Source: Taibaiella lutea
GTDB lineage: Bacteria > Bacteroidota > Bacteroidia > Chitinophagales > Chitinophagaceae
Length of the DNA: 64,000 nucleotides
Assembly (NCBI RefSeq): GCF_008629695.1
Contig: NZ_VWSH01000001.1
Span: forward strand, 1,614,573 to 1,678,572
Direction of reading: 5' to 3'
Shown here one piece after another: positions 17,823 through 27,095 of this stretch. How positions within the stretch are numbered: position 1 is the stretch's first letter; the number at the start of each line of letters is the position of its first letter. Below the pieces are notes generated by a model. That model worked only from the letters and a program-made list of their open reading frames with translations. It made no database searches and was not told the origin of the DNA. The position numbers and the translations under genes were made by a program.

Positions 17823-18896
17823 TTACAAATTATCAGCAGCATCTCTTTCTTTGCGCCAATCTTCACGGTGCTTTCTCAGTGGATGATCTTTAGATTTGTT
17901 GAATATTTTTATACCGTTTTCGCGTCCGGCACGTAAGGCTCTTTGTTCTTCTTCAGGCAAATGATGTTCTGTCACACAGGCCTCGCTACAACAACCATCG
18001 TGTTTTACAGCACAGTCTTCACATTGAATAAATAACAAATGGCAACCGTCATTTTTACAGTTGGTATGTACATCGCAAGCCTTTCCGCATTGATGGCAAT
18101 GCGCAATCACATCTTCTGTAATGCGCTCTCCAAGTCTCTCATCAAAAACAAAATTCTTCCCGATAAATTTCAACGGAAGATTTTGCTCTTTAGCCTTTCT
18201 TGCATATTCAATAATACCACCTTCCACATGAAATACATTTCTGAATCCGTTATGAAGCATATAAGCGCTTGCTTTTTCACAGCGAATACCGCCTGTACAG
18301 TACATTACAATATTTTTATCCTTATTGTCTTTCAGCATGTCTAATGCCATTGGCAGCTGTTCTCTGAAAGTATCTGACGGTACCTCTATTGCATCCTGAA
18401 AGTGTCCTACTTCATATTCATAATGATTGCGCATATCCACAAACACTGTTTCAGGATCATCAATCATTTGATTTACTTCGTCAGCTTTCAGATATTTACC
18501 AACGTTGGCGGGATTGAAATTGGGGTCGTCGATACCATCGGCAACAATCTGATTGCGCACTTTCATACGTAATACCCAAAACGATTTACCGTCATCATCT
18601 ACCGCAATGTTCAAACGTACACCGTTCAATTCAGGAGCGGCATTAAACAGTGTTTCCTTAAAAGCTTCAAATTGACTTTCAGGCACGCTTGCCTGTGCAT
18701 TAATCCCTTCGTGCGCAATATAAATGCGGCCAAAGACTTTTAAAGGTTCAAATTGTTTGTAAAGCGCATCCCGAAAGGCCTGCGGCTCATTGATGTGGAA
18801 ATACTTGTAAAAGGAAACTGTAGTACGCGGCTCGGTTTCTGCCAACATACGTGCTTTCAGCTCCTCATTAGAAATACGGTTGTGTAACACTGGCAT
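17823..18896 (-). CDS. trhO: tRNA uridine(34) hydroxylase TrhO (rhodanese-like, YceA)
   Basis: This 357-residue protein has an N-terminal acylphosphatase-like domain ([20 protein letters not shown], then [18 protein letters not shown]), a rhodanese domain with the active-site loop [12 protein letters not shown], and a C-terminal cysteine-rich segment ([11 protein letters not shown], then CCSEACV) that probably binds zinc. TrhO uses molecular oxygen to form 5-hydroxyuridine at wobble position 34 of some tRNAs. Length and domain order agree with the family. It has its own terminator. Confidence 0.94.
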   Translation of the reverse strand: MPVLHNRISNEELKARMLAETEPRTTVSFYKYFHINEPQAFRDALYKQFEPLKVFGRIYIAHEGINAQASVPESQFEAFKETLFNAAPELNGVRLNIAVDDDGKSFWVLRMKVRNQIVADGIDDPNFNPANVGKYLKADEVNQMIDDPETVFVDMRNHYEYEVGHFQDAIEVPSDTFREQLPMALDMLKDNKDKNIVMYCTGGIRCEKASAYMLHNGFRNVFHVEGGIIEYARKAKEQNLPLKFIGKNFVFDERLGERITEDVIAHCHQCGKACDVHTNCKNDGCHLLFIQCEDCAVKHDGCCSEACVTEHHLPEEEQRALRAGRENGIKIFNKSKDHPLRKHREDWRKERDAADNL

Positions 18897-18982
18897 GGTG
18901 CTCTTCCTTATTTGATTAGAGGTAATTAAATTATCGCCGCAAAATTAAAGAAAAATAAATAAACGTCAATTGGAGGTAAAGA

Positions 18983-19975
18983 TTACTTCAGCCTTCTCAA
19001 ACCATCCATCGCATCTTTTAAGTTAGGATTGAAAACCAAGGATTGGTTATAAGCTACGACAGCACTATCTTTCTGATGCATCGTTTCAAAACATTGCCCT
19101 TTATAAAAATAGGCTTCTGCATCATTTGGCTGGCTTTCAATGGCCATATTAAAATGACGCAATGCCTTTTCTGTATTTTTTTCCTGATAAAATATTTTGC
19201 CTAAAGCTATGTACGCATCGGTATAATCGCGATCTCTGAGAATACAGTCAGTGTAGAATTCCTTTGCTTTAGGAATATCTTTTCTATCCGCATAAAAAGA
19301 AGCCAAATCATACAAAGGTGTCACATCCATTGTATCAAGCCGGAAAGTCTGTTGATATTGAGGAACAGCCATGTCATTATCTGACTCGCTGTATAAAGTT
19401 GCCAATCCGTAAGAAGCCTGATAATTAAGTGGATCGGTTTTTAAAACAGCAAGCAATGTATTAATCGCAGATGCTGTATCCTTCTGAGCTGCAAAAATTT
19501 CCGCCTGCATTAACATTGCCCCGGCATGTTGTGGTGCAGCAGCCAAAATCTGGTTTACCTGATGCTTGGCATCTTCTACTTTATTATCAGCAAGAAATGC
19601 TTTGGCCAATAAAATTCTTGTGTTCACATTACCTGAAGAAACTTTCAGGTTTTCCTGCAAAGCCTTTATGGCCGCATCGGTGTGACCTAATTGCAAATTC
19701 AGATAACCAATGGTAAAAGAATATTGCTGATTATTTTTATCTAAACTTTGTGCCTTTATTACATCAACCAAAGCAAGGCTATCGTTGTTAATCTGAGAAA
19801 GTGCTTCGGCACGACGGAAATATAATGCTGCATCATTCGGATTTTCCCTGATTGAATCCGTTAATGGCTGGACGGTGGGATTATGATAAGCGGGATTTGT
19901 TTCTTCAGGCTGCGATGAACCGCAGGAAACAAGTATCATTCCAAGAATAAAAAAAGGTGCAATTATTTTCAGCAT
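18983..19975 (-). CDS. TPR-repeat lipoprotein
   Basis: From the ATG at 19975 the product is 330 residues. It has a lipoprotein signal peptide ending in the lipobox LVSC (MLKIIAPFFILGMILVSCGS), which implies lipid attachment at the cysteine. A longer frame to 20029 adds 18 residues before the signal peptide and is unlikely. The mature part is eight or so TPR units, for example AALYFRRAEALSQINNDSLA and AEAYFYKGQCFETMHQKDSA. It probably acts as an envelope protein-interaction scaffold. The specific role is unknown. Confidence 0.85.
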   Translation of the reverse strand: MLKIIAPFFILGMILVSCGSSQPEETNPAYHNPTVQPLTDSIRENPNDAALYFRRAEALSQINNDSLALVDVIKAQSLDKNNQQYSFTIGYLNLQLGHTDAAIKALQENLKVSSGNVNTRILLAKAFLADNKVEDAKHQVNQILAAAPQHAGAMLMQAEIFAAQKDTASAINTLLAVLKTDPLNYQASYGLATLYSESDNDMAVPQYQQTFRLDTMDVTPLYDLASFYADRKDIPKAKEFYTDCILRDRDYTDAYIALGKIFYQEKNTEKALRHFNMAIESQPNDAEAYFYKGQCFETMHQKDSAVVAYNQSLVFNPNLKDAMDGLRRLK

Positions 19976-20124
19976 AATTTTGGAAACGTATTTCAATTTT
20001 GAACCAGAGCAAAAGTAAGATAACCGCATTAATCAGGCATGGCAAATATTAACCAGCTTTATACATTTTCGTTGTGTCATTTAAAATTCATATTCAATAA
20101 CTTAGCAAAAAATAGCTTTAATAA

Positions 20125-21009
20125 ATGGAACGTGTAAAAATATTCGTACAAAAAATTCAGGAGTTATATTACAGCAAACACCCCAAATCGGCCATAGACA
20201 TAGATTTGATGCTGGATTATACAAGGGTTATGTATATTGATTTATTGGAATGGAGAAAAGAATTCACAGAACCGGTTCAGTCGGATGTTAATACAGTAAT
20301 GCAGGAACATGCTGCAACAAATAATGAAAACGAAACGGAACAGCAGTCATCTGTTCAAACACAGGAAACGAAAGATGAACCCGTAAATGAAAATATAATT
20401 CAGCCTGCAACAAAAGAAGAAACGGAGCCTGCAACAAATAATTCAACAGAAACAGAAGAAATTACACAGCCGGAAACGCAGGTTGAAAATATTCCCACGC
20501 AAGAAGAAGAAAAGGAGCCCGAACCTGAATTGGTTCAGGAATTTCCGGAGGAGGAAAGCATTGCTGCTTTATCGCAAGAGAACACAGGCATTAGTTTTGA
20601 AGCACCTGCTCCTGCAGAACATTTTGTAGCAATTGAAGACACACTTGTTGAAGAAGCTCCGGTAGAAACACAGACGGCTATTGAAATTCCGGCTCCTACA
20701 CCTGCCGAAATTCCTTTGCCTGAAATAAAAAAGTACGAGCCTGCAAAGCTGTTTGACAGCATTGTTGAAACAAAAGACATCAGGACTTCTATCGGCATTA
20801 ATGATAAATATCTTTTTTTAAATGAGTTGTTCAATAATCATAAATCCAATTATGAGGAGACATTGGACAAACTAAATCAGATAAAAACATTGAACGAAGC
20901 CAAAGACTGGGTAAAAACAAAAGTCGCAGCCAATTTACATTGGGATGATAATGACGGGACGGTTAAAGGTTTTTATGCCTTATTGGAAAAACATTTTTCT
21001 GCCAGGTAA
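20125..21009 (+). CDS. Hypothetical protein with Glu/Pro/Thr-rich linker
   Basis: The 294-residue protein has three parts. The N-terminal helical region of about 50 residues (KIFVQKIQELYYSKHPKSAI, then DLMLDYTRVMYIDLLEWRK) is followed by a 150-residue disordered acidic linker rich in Glu, Thr, Gln and Pro. The C-terminal helical domain of about 85 residues contains SIGINDKYLFLNELFNN and EAKDWVKTKVAANLHW. The C-terminal domain has the look of a conserved Bacteroidota domain of unknown function. There is no signal peptide. The 3' end overlaps the convergent waaA by 37 bp. Confidence 0.75.
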   Translation: MERVKIFVQKIQELYYSKHPKSAIDIDLMLDYTRVMYIDLLEWRKEFTEPVQSDVNTVMQEHAATNNENETEQQSSVQTQETKDEPVNENIIQPATKEETEPATNNSTETEEITQPETQVENIPTQEEEKEPEPELVQEFPEEESIAALSQENTGISFEAPAPAEHFVAIEDTLVEEAPVETQTAIEIPAPTPAEIPLPEIKKYEPAKLFDSIVETKDIRTSIGINDKYLFLNELFNNHKSNYEETLDKLNQIKTLNEAKDWVKTKVAANLHWDDNDGTVKGFYALLEKHFSAR

Positions 21010-22229
21010 TCCATAATTCTTTTGGTAGCACCTAACTGAGCCAAAACATACATCTTTGCGTTGTTGCTTAACTGCAGCAACGCATTTTTATTATTTAAAA
21101 TAGCATTTGTAAATTCGTTTGCACTCGAAATGCTTTTGGCTGCATTGATTTCTATCATCTCAACAGCTTCTCTGTAACGGTCATACGTCGGACCAAAGAA
21201 AATAGGTTTACCAAAAACAGCGGGCTCTATAACATTGTGGATCCCGCTGCGTGTAAAACCGCCGCCAACCCAGATAACATCCGCATACTTATATAAATAG
21301 GACAATTGTCCCATTGTATGTATGATACAAACACGGCTCCTTCTGAAATCTTCTTCATTTGTTGCCCATAAACAACTTTCACAGGGAAACAAGCCCTGGA
21401 TTCGTGAGATATTGACATCATTTATTTCATGCGGCGCCAATAAAAGTTTGTATTCCGATGGCAGAGCTTTCAAAGTCTTTTTTAATAAAGCCTCATCATC
21501 AAACCATGTGCTTCCGGCAACTATAAGTTTATGGTTTTCTTTAAAAACTTCTATTGTCCTGAAAGATTTATCCATCTCCAGCACTCTGGCAGAACGGTCA
21601 AATCTTGTGTCTCCTGCTATTTGTACATTCCTGATTTGAATATTATAGAGCAATTTTGCAGATGCTGCATCCTGTACAAAGATTTGCGTATAAGCCTGCA
21701 ACATTGCCCGATACAAGCTCCCATACCATTTAAAAAAAGGATGACGTGGCTGAAATATAGCAGAGAAAAGGATTACAGGGATTTTACGACCCTGAAGGGT
21801 TTTAAGATAATGATACCAGAATTCGTATTTTACAAAAAGAACACAAACCGGGTTTATAAGTGAGATAAATTTTTCTGCAGTCCTTTTACCATCCAAAGGA
21901 AGGTAAAAAATATGATCTGCATGCTCATAATTCTTTTTAGCCTCAAATCCTGACGGTGAAAAAAAAGTAAGCACTATGCTGTATTCAGGGTATTGTTCTT
22001 TAATGGCTTCAATAATAGGGCGGCCTTGTTCAAACTCTCCTAATGATGCACAATGAATCCATACTTTCTTTCTTTCATCATTTTTAAGATCTGTTTCAAC
22101 ACGTTTTAATATACGCTTTCTTCCTTGTACAAATAATTTTGCTTTGGCATTGAATAATGAAGCGAGGCGCAAGCCAGCGCCATAACATGCAATGCCGATA
22201 TTGTACAGAAAAAGCTGGATAGGAAAAAT
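20973..22229 (-). CDS. waaA: 3-deoxy-D-manno-octulosonic acid (Kdo) transferase WaaA
   Basis: The product is a GT-B glycosyltransferase that adds Kdo to lipid A precursor at the inner membrane. It has VWIHCASLGEFEQGRP, ILLFSAIFQPRHPFF, the acceptor-side RFDRSARV, VIWVGGGFTRSGIHNVIEPA and FGKPIFFGP. The first standard start is a TTG at 22172, but in-frame sequence upstream encodes the expected N-terminal membrane anchor (FPIQLFLYNIGIACYGAG). The frame is closed by a TAA just beyond. No ATG, GTG or TTG exists there, so I place the start at the ATT at 22229-22227 (418 residues). A CTG at 22208-22210 is an alternative. Confidence 0.9.
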   Translation of the reverse strand: MFPIQLFLYNIGIACYGAGLRLASLFNAKAKLFVQGRKRILKRVETDLKNDERKKVWIHCASLGEFEQGRPIIEAIKEQYPEYSIVLTFFSPSGFEAKKNYEHADHIFYLPLDGKRTAEKFISLINPVCVLFVKYEFWYHYLKTLQGRKIPVILFSAIFQPRHPFFKWYGSLYRAMLQAYTQIFVQDAASAKLLYNIQIRNVQIAGDTRFDRSARVLEMDKSFRTIEVFKENHKLIVAGSTWFDDEALLKKTLKALPSEYKLLLAPHEINDVNISRIQGLFPCESCLWATNEEDFRRSRVCIIHTMGQLSYLYKYADVIWVGGGFTRSGIHNVIEPAVFGKPIFFGPTYDRYREAVEMIEINAAKSISSANEFTNAILNNKNALLQLSNNAKMYVLAQLGATKRIMDYLAEKCFSNKA

Positions 22230-22237
22230 ATTATTGG

Positions 22238-23008
22238 TTAAATCTTAATGTCAATATGTAAACCATCATAAGCCATAAACATGCCTGCGGGCAAATCTGC
22301 TTCCAATGTTGCATGTAAGCCAAGTTGATGGCTTGCATGGGTAAAATATGTTTTGGCAGCTCCTATCTCTTTTGCCAGCTCTATTGCTTCACTCAATGTA
22401 AAATGAGAAACATGCGGTTCATGCCTTAATGCATTTAACACTAAAATTTCAGTCCCCTTAAGTTTTTCAATTTCTTCCGGTGCAATGTAGTTGGCGTCCG
22501 TTATATAACTGAAATTTCCGATCCTGAAACCATAAACCGGTAACTTATAGTGCATAACATGGATTGGTTGAAACGTAACATCTCCAATAGTAAAAGGTTC
22601 GCCGGTTATGGGGATAATATTTAAAACCGGAATACCTGGATATTGAACGCCATTAAACGCATATTGAAATTCTCTGCGAAGGACCTCTTCTGTATACTTA
22701 TCGGCATATAAATCTATGCCGCTATTTTGCCAGTAATTAAAAGCTCTTACATCATCCAGGCCTGCAACATGATCTTTATGACCGTGTGTAAAAACAACTG
22801 CATCTAAGGTAGGAACTTGTGCACGCAACATCTGATAACGAAAGTCAGGACCTGTATCAATAACGATACTTGTATTTTCTGTTTTAACCCAGATGGATGC
22901 TCTTAAACGGTTATCTCTTGTGTCCGGGGAAGTACACACGTTACATTTGCAGCCAATAAATGGAACACCTTGCGAAGTTCCGGTTCCTAAGAAAGTAATT
23001 GTAGCCAC
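22238..23008 (-). CDS. MBL-fold metallo-hydrolase, PhnP-like
   Basis: This 256-residue protein opens with ITFLGTGTSQGVPFIGCKC and has the metal-binding motif THGHKDHVAGLDD (about 74-86). It also has a second set of ligands in ITDANY and HASHQLG. The CKCNVC-type cysteine pair near the N-terminus is like the structural zinc site of PhnP, which hydrolyses cyclic phosphodiesters. The true substrate is unknown. It starts 2 bp after the upstream small gene and ends 8 bp before the waaA start, so the three genes form an operon. Confidence 0.88.
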   Translation of the reverse strand: MATITFLGTGTSQGVPFIGCKCNVCTSPDTRDNRLRASIWVKTENTSIVIDTGPDFRYQMLRAQVPTLDAVVFTHGHKDHVAGLDDVRAFNYWQNSGIDLYADKYTEEVLRREFQYAFNGVQYPGIPVLNIIPITGEPFTIGDVTFQPIHVMHYKLPVYGFRIGNFSYITDANYIAPEEIEKLKGTEILVLNALRHEPHVSHFTLSEAIELAKEIGAAKTYFTHASHQLGLHATLEADLPAGMFMAYDGLHIDIKI

Positions 23009-23010
23009 GA

Positions 23011-23319
23011 TTATAAATCCATTTTGGTTTGTACCGGATTGTTGTTTTCTCCGGTATTATTCTCGAGTAGTTGCTTGTACCATTTAAGCATTTCGCCACT
23101 CAGCTCATCTTCATTCACCTGCAAGGTTGGTAATATTTCTATTAAAGCATTGATTCTGCCTTCTACATTCAGGAAGCGATTAATGACGGCAATACGCTTA
23201 TCTTCCAATACACAGAAGCCGGAATTGAAATTGCCTTTCTCGTAGCGCACACGGTAACGTGCCTCTTCAAAGAGTTGTTCCAACTTTTTTAATGTGTTTG
23301 GTGTATATTTGAAGCTCAT
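23011..23319 (-). CDS. Conserved hypothetical protein
   Basis: The 102-residue cytoplasmic protein starts with MSFKYTPNTLKKLEQLFEEA and has a central CVLEDKRIAVINRFLNVEGR strand region. The C-terminus is polar and Asn-rich. No domain can be named. It is translationally coupled to the MBL-fold hydrolase (2-bp gap), which suggests joint function, and it belongs to the waaA transcription unit. Confidence 0.75.
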   Translation of the reverse strand: MSFKYTPNTLKKLEQLFEEARYRVRYEKGNFNSGFCVLEDKRIAVINRFLNVEGRINALIEILPTLQVNEDELSGEMLKWYKQLLENNTGENNNPVQTKMDL

Positions 23320-23402
23320 TGCTGCGTTATCTTTTTGAATAGCTGACAGTAAAATTAATCAGGCTTTTTAAATCGGTAAAAATATTATTCCGTATTAACT
23401 AT

Positions 23403-24125
23403 ATGATATTAAAGACCAAAGATTTCAGAAACAAGGCTGAAATCCCGAAGGATAAAGGTAACAAAATACTTGCAATCCTTTTGTTTATATTATCGATTAC
23501 CGCTTCGCAACTGCATGCGCAGGATTACAAACCCGAATATCATAACATGAGTGCAGGTTTGATAGGTGGCATTGATTTTGCGCAGGTGGATGGCGACGGT
23601 TACAAGGGTTATAACAAAATGGGCATTACCGGTGGCGGCGTGCTTTTCATGCCTTTCGGGCAATTGGAAAATTTCCCGATAGATGCTACGATTGCATTGA
23701 GTATGGAAGTATTATTTACACAAAAGGGTTCAAAAGGCAACGATCCTGTCCCCGGTATATTAAGCCAGAATATTAATATGCAGTATGCCGAGGTCCCTTT
23801 TCAACTGAACTTATATCGTGGTCCCCGCAAATCCGGTTTTGGCATGGGGCTTTCCATCGGATATTTGGCCATAAGCGAAGAAACTATTGTAACAGATCAG
23901 GGCGTATCATTGAAGAATGGCAATCCGTTTAATAAATTTGATTTGAATTATGTGCTGACGGCTAATATCCATTTATGGAACGGCCTTTTCCTCAGCCCTA
24001 AATTTCAATATTCCCTGCTTTCTGTACGGGATAACAATAGTATGTATGGCGGCCGCGATCAGCAGTTCAATAATGTAGTGGCATTAAGGTTGATGTATTT
24101 ATTTAAAAATGACAGTAATAATTAG
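23403..24125 (+). CDS. Outer membrane beta-barrel protein
   Basis: The 240-residue product has an unusually long polar N-terminus (about 22 residues) before the hydrophobic signal segment ILAILLFILSITASQLHAQ. The mature part reads as an eight-strand-like barrel (MSAGLIGGIDFAQVDGDGY, then AEVPFQLNLYRG and LFLSPKFQYSLLSVRD). It fits the broad PorT/OMP_b-brl class of Bacteroidota. Function is unknown. It is followed 2 bp later by the LprI-like gene. Confidence 0.75.
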   Translation: MILKTKDFRNKAEIPKDKGNKILAILLFILSITASQLHAQDYKPEYHNMSAGLIGGIDFAQVDGDGYKGYNKMGITGGGVLFMPFGQLENFPIDATIALSMEVLFTQKGSKGNDPVPGILSQNINMQYAEVPFQLNLYRGPRKSGFGMGLSIGYLAISEETIVTDQGVSLKNGNPFNKFDLNYVLTANIHLWNGLFLSPKFQYSLLSVRDNNSMYGGRDQQFNNVVALRLMYLFKNDSNN

Positions 24126-24127
24126 AA

Positions 24128-24571
24128 ATGAAATATTTAAAGATAGTTTTTGCCATAGTTATATTATTCAGTGCTTTACAAGCTAAAAGCCAAAGCAATT
24201 ATTCAAGTGCTTTGAGTGGTTTTGAAAATGAATACCAGAATTGCCTTGATAAAGGAGACAATATGCTGGGCTGTTCGCAACAATATTATCAGCAATTGGA
24301 TGGCCTGTTGCAGTCGGTTTTGAAGGATTTGAAAACCAGCATGAAAGTCAGTCAGAGAACAACATTCAGAAATGAACAAACAGCCTGGACCCAAAAGAAA
24401 GAAGCTTATTTCAGGCAATTGCCTAAAAGTGTAAAGGAAGATAATGAGGATTTATCGGGCGCAGATCTGCAAATGGTAATACTGGACAAAAAGTCGGAAT
24501 TTTTGATTGAAAGGATAAATGAGTTAATTGGAATGGGGGGAGATATTGGAGATTCCGGAGACGGCAATTAA
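24128..24571 (+). CDS. Secreted protein with LprI/DUF1311-like domain
   Basis: The 147-residue protein has a signal peptide (to about residue 22, ...LQAKSQ). A helical domain with GCSQQYYQQLDGLLQSVLKD followed by RNEQTAWTQKKEAY resembles the DUF1311/LprI family, in which LprI proteins inhibit lysozyme. The characteristic spaced cysteines are partly present (C36 and C48 by my count). A periplasmic location is likely. Whether it inhibits lysozyme is not shown. It is co-transcribed with the barrel gene 2 bp upstream. Confidence 0.68.
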   Translation: MKYLKIVFAIVILFSALQAKSQSNYSSALSGFENEYQNCLDKGDNMLGCSQQYYQQLDGLLQSVLKDLKTSMKVSQRTTFRNEQTAWTQKKEAYFRQLPKSVKEDNEDLSGADLQMVILDKKSEFLIERINELIGMGGDIGDSGDGN

Positions 24572-24708
24572 TCTATTTATATTTTATAATAACGTTTACA
24601 AGAAAAACAATCCGTTATCAAGATATATTAAGTAGTAATGTATTATTGGTCCTATTTTTGGCATACCCTAAATCTGGTTAGTCATTTAAGATTAATAAAC
24701 ATATCTAT

Positions 24709-27063
24709 TTGCCCGTGAGAAAAATTATACTCTTCATCTGCTTCCTCTTTTTATCTTTCTATACAAACGCTCAGCCAACTTGCAATGGTGTACTTGGAGC
24801 ACCTATTGTGAATGTAAATTTTGGACAAGGAAATAGTACTCAAGCCGGTTATAGCCCCTTCTCTGCATATGCACCCGGGTTAACTACCAATACAATCCTT
24901 CAGCCATCAGGGTTTTTAAGTGCTGCCAATACTTCCGGGTTAGTAAAAAATGGTACTACATTTGGTTCAGCCCCCCAATGGTTAGCAACACCCGATCATA
25001 CGGGAAATAGTTTTGGCCTGTTTATGGGTATCAATATGCCTGACAATATTGGAGACACAGTAGTTGAATATATAATGACCGGCCTTTGTCCGAATACAAC
25101 TATGCAATATTCTATCTGGTTGGTAAATCTTATGGCTCCAACACATCCGATGGTTGTATCAGGCAGTTCCTTAATTCAATATCCCAACATGATAATGCGT
25201 ATTATCGACGCATCCAACAATGTAATTGGTACTTTTAATACAGGAAATGTACCTACAGATGGGCTGTGGCATCAATATGCCTATCTTTTTAATAATGGCA
25301 CAAGTTCTACAGTAAGACTTCAATTAATCAATAACACATCAGGTTCAGATTATGGCAATGATGTTGCTTTAGATGATATAACGGTCAGGCCTTGTGTGCC
25401 TGATGCCGACATTTTGCCGAAAATAGATACTACTTTTTGTAAAACCACATCTTTAACATTCACTGGAAATATTACCTCCAATGTATATAATCCGGCCAAT
25501 TATCAATGGCAGTATAGTACAAATCAGGGGAATACCTGGACCAATGCCGGAGTTCCGTCAACCAACAATACATTCAATTTCGTTTTCTCCACAACTAATG
25601 CGCCAACTGAATATTGGGTTCGTTACTTAGTTTCACCGGGAAACACATCAGCAACTACAAATTGCCATGCCACTTCTGATACTTCCAAAATCAGGATAGA
25701 TACGATTGCCCCTTTTCATTTACCTCCGGATACAACTATTTGTTCAAACATCAGTTTGAATTTAAGTGCAGCAAATGTAAATGCCTCAAGCTACCTTTGG
25801 AATACCGGCGCCACAGCTTCAAATATTAATATAACCACTGCCGGAAACTATTGGGCCATTGCCTCTTCACAATATGGCTGTAAAGAATCGGATACTATAA
25901 ATGTTACTGTAACTCAGGTCAATAACCCTGATCTTGGAAATGATACCGTTTTTTGCATTGGCACACAATACAATTTAAATGTTGGCAATACGAATGCAAG
26001 CAGTTATTTATGGAATACCGGAATTACGGGCCCTGACATTACAGTAAATGCAAGCGGAGATTATTGGGTCAAAGCATTTTTCGGTAATTGCAGCAGTTCA
26101 GATACTATTCATATTGATTTCAACCCGGCACCCGAAGTTAATCTGGGAAATGATACATCATTCTGTTTATTGGAATCTTATACTTTAAATGCCAGTACTG
26201 CAAATGCAAATGGTTATTTATGGAATACCGGAGCTACAACGCCTGCTATTCAGTTAAACACAAGTGGTTTATATTGGGTTAGGGTAAGTTACCTTAACTG
26301 TTTCAATACCGATAGCATTCAGGTCGATTTCAAGCAATATCCGATACCTTATCTTGGCAACGATACTTCCTTTTGTGAGGGTTTTCAATACACATTAAAC
26401 ATTAGCGATATAAATGCTGATAGCTATTTATGGAATACGGGTGCAACAGGTACAACCTTACAAATAAATACACCCGGAGATTATTGGGTTAAAGCTTCTT
26501 TTGACGACTGTTTTACATCTGATTCTGTCCATATTGATTTTAATGAATATCCCATTGTCGACTTAGGTGCGGATACAATGATTTGCGAAGGCATAGAAAT
26601 TACACTTAAAAGTTTTAAAAACTACCCTGACGCAGTTTATAAATGGAATGGCAATGCCGATTATAATCTTCCCGGCCTTTCAGTTGAAACAGCAGGTAAA
26701 TATTGGCTTACAATTACCAATTCGCCTGATTGCACAGGTAGCGATTCTATAGAAATAAAAACAAGTAAATGTAAATGTGATTTGATGGTTCCTAATGCAT
26801 TTTCACCTAATGGTGATGGGATAAATGAGGTCTATCTGCCAAGGCTTATTTTTGAGGGATGCCCCTTGGATCATTATAGAATGTACATCTACAACAGATG
26901 GGGACAAAACGTTTTCTTTACTACAAATCCCCTTAAAGGCTGGGATGGATATATGAACAATATACCTGCAGATGTCGGCACATATATGTATTACATTAGT
27001 TTTCAGGATTGGACTTCTGGTCAGGTCAAGTCTTACAAAGGAGATCTAATGCTTATCAGATAA
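24709..27063 (+). CDS. T9SS-secreted repeat protein with type B (CHU_C, gliding-associated) C-terminal domain
   Basis: This 784-residue secreted protein starts at TTG 24709 or, equally well, GTG 24715. A signal peptide ends ...FYTNAQ. An N-terminal carbohydrate-binding-like beta domain (about 25-235) is followed by an Ig-like domain. Six repeats of about 72 residues follow (about 333-690), each with LGNDTxFC, a YLWNTGATG-like strand, GDYWVKA and C-x3-DSI. The C-terminus (about 692-784) is a clear CHU_C sorting domain (VPNAFSPNGDGINE, then YNRWGQNVFF and GWDGYMNNIPADVGTYMYYI), exported by T9SS and attached to the cell surface. The repeats resemble SprB-type Ig folds. Confidence 0.88.
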   Translation: MPVRKIILFICFLFLSFYTNAQPTCNGVLGAPIVNVNFGQGNSTQAGYSPFSAYAPGLTTNTILQPSGFLSAANTSGLVKNGTTFGSAPQWLATPDHTGNSFGLFMGINMPDNIGDTVVEYIMTGLCPNTTMQYSIWLVNLMAPTHPMVVSGSSLIQYPNMIMRIIDASNNVIGTFNTGNVPTDGLWHQYAYLFNNGTSSTVRLQLINNTSGSDYGNDVALDDITVRPCVPDADILPKIDTTFCKTTSLTFTGNITSNVYNPANYQWQYSTNQGNTWTNAGVPSTNNTFNFVFSTTNAPTEYWVRYLVSPGNTSATTNCHATSDTSKIRIDTIAPFHLPPDTTICSNISLNLSAANVNASSYLWNTGATASNINITTAGNYWAIASSQYGCKESDTINVTVTQVNNPDLGNDTVFCIGTQYNLNVGNTNASSYLWNTGITGPDITVNASGDYWVKAFFGNCSSSDTIHIDFNPAPEVNLGNDTSFCLLESYTLNASTANANGYLWNTGATTPAIQLNTSGLYWVRVSYLNCFNTDSIQVDFKQYPIPYLGNDTSFCEGFQYTLNISDINADSYLWNTGATGTTLQINTPGDYWVKASFDDCFTSDSVHIDFNEYPIVDLGADTMICEGIEITLKSFKNYPDAVYKWNGNADYNLPGLSVETAGKYWLTITNSPDCTGSDSIEIKTSKCKCDLMVPNAFSPNGDGINEVYLPRLIFEGCPLDHYRMYIYNRWGQNVFFTTNPLKGWDGYMNNIPADVGTYMYYISFQDWTSGQVKSYKGDLMLIR

Positions 27064-27095
27064 TTATTATTTTAATTAACCTTCAATATTCAAAT

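Noticed and set aside
24709..24714. Definite TTG start of the type B T9SS protein
   Set aside because: A GTG at 24715 gives an equally good signal peptide. The sequence alone does not decide.
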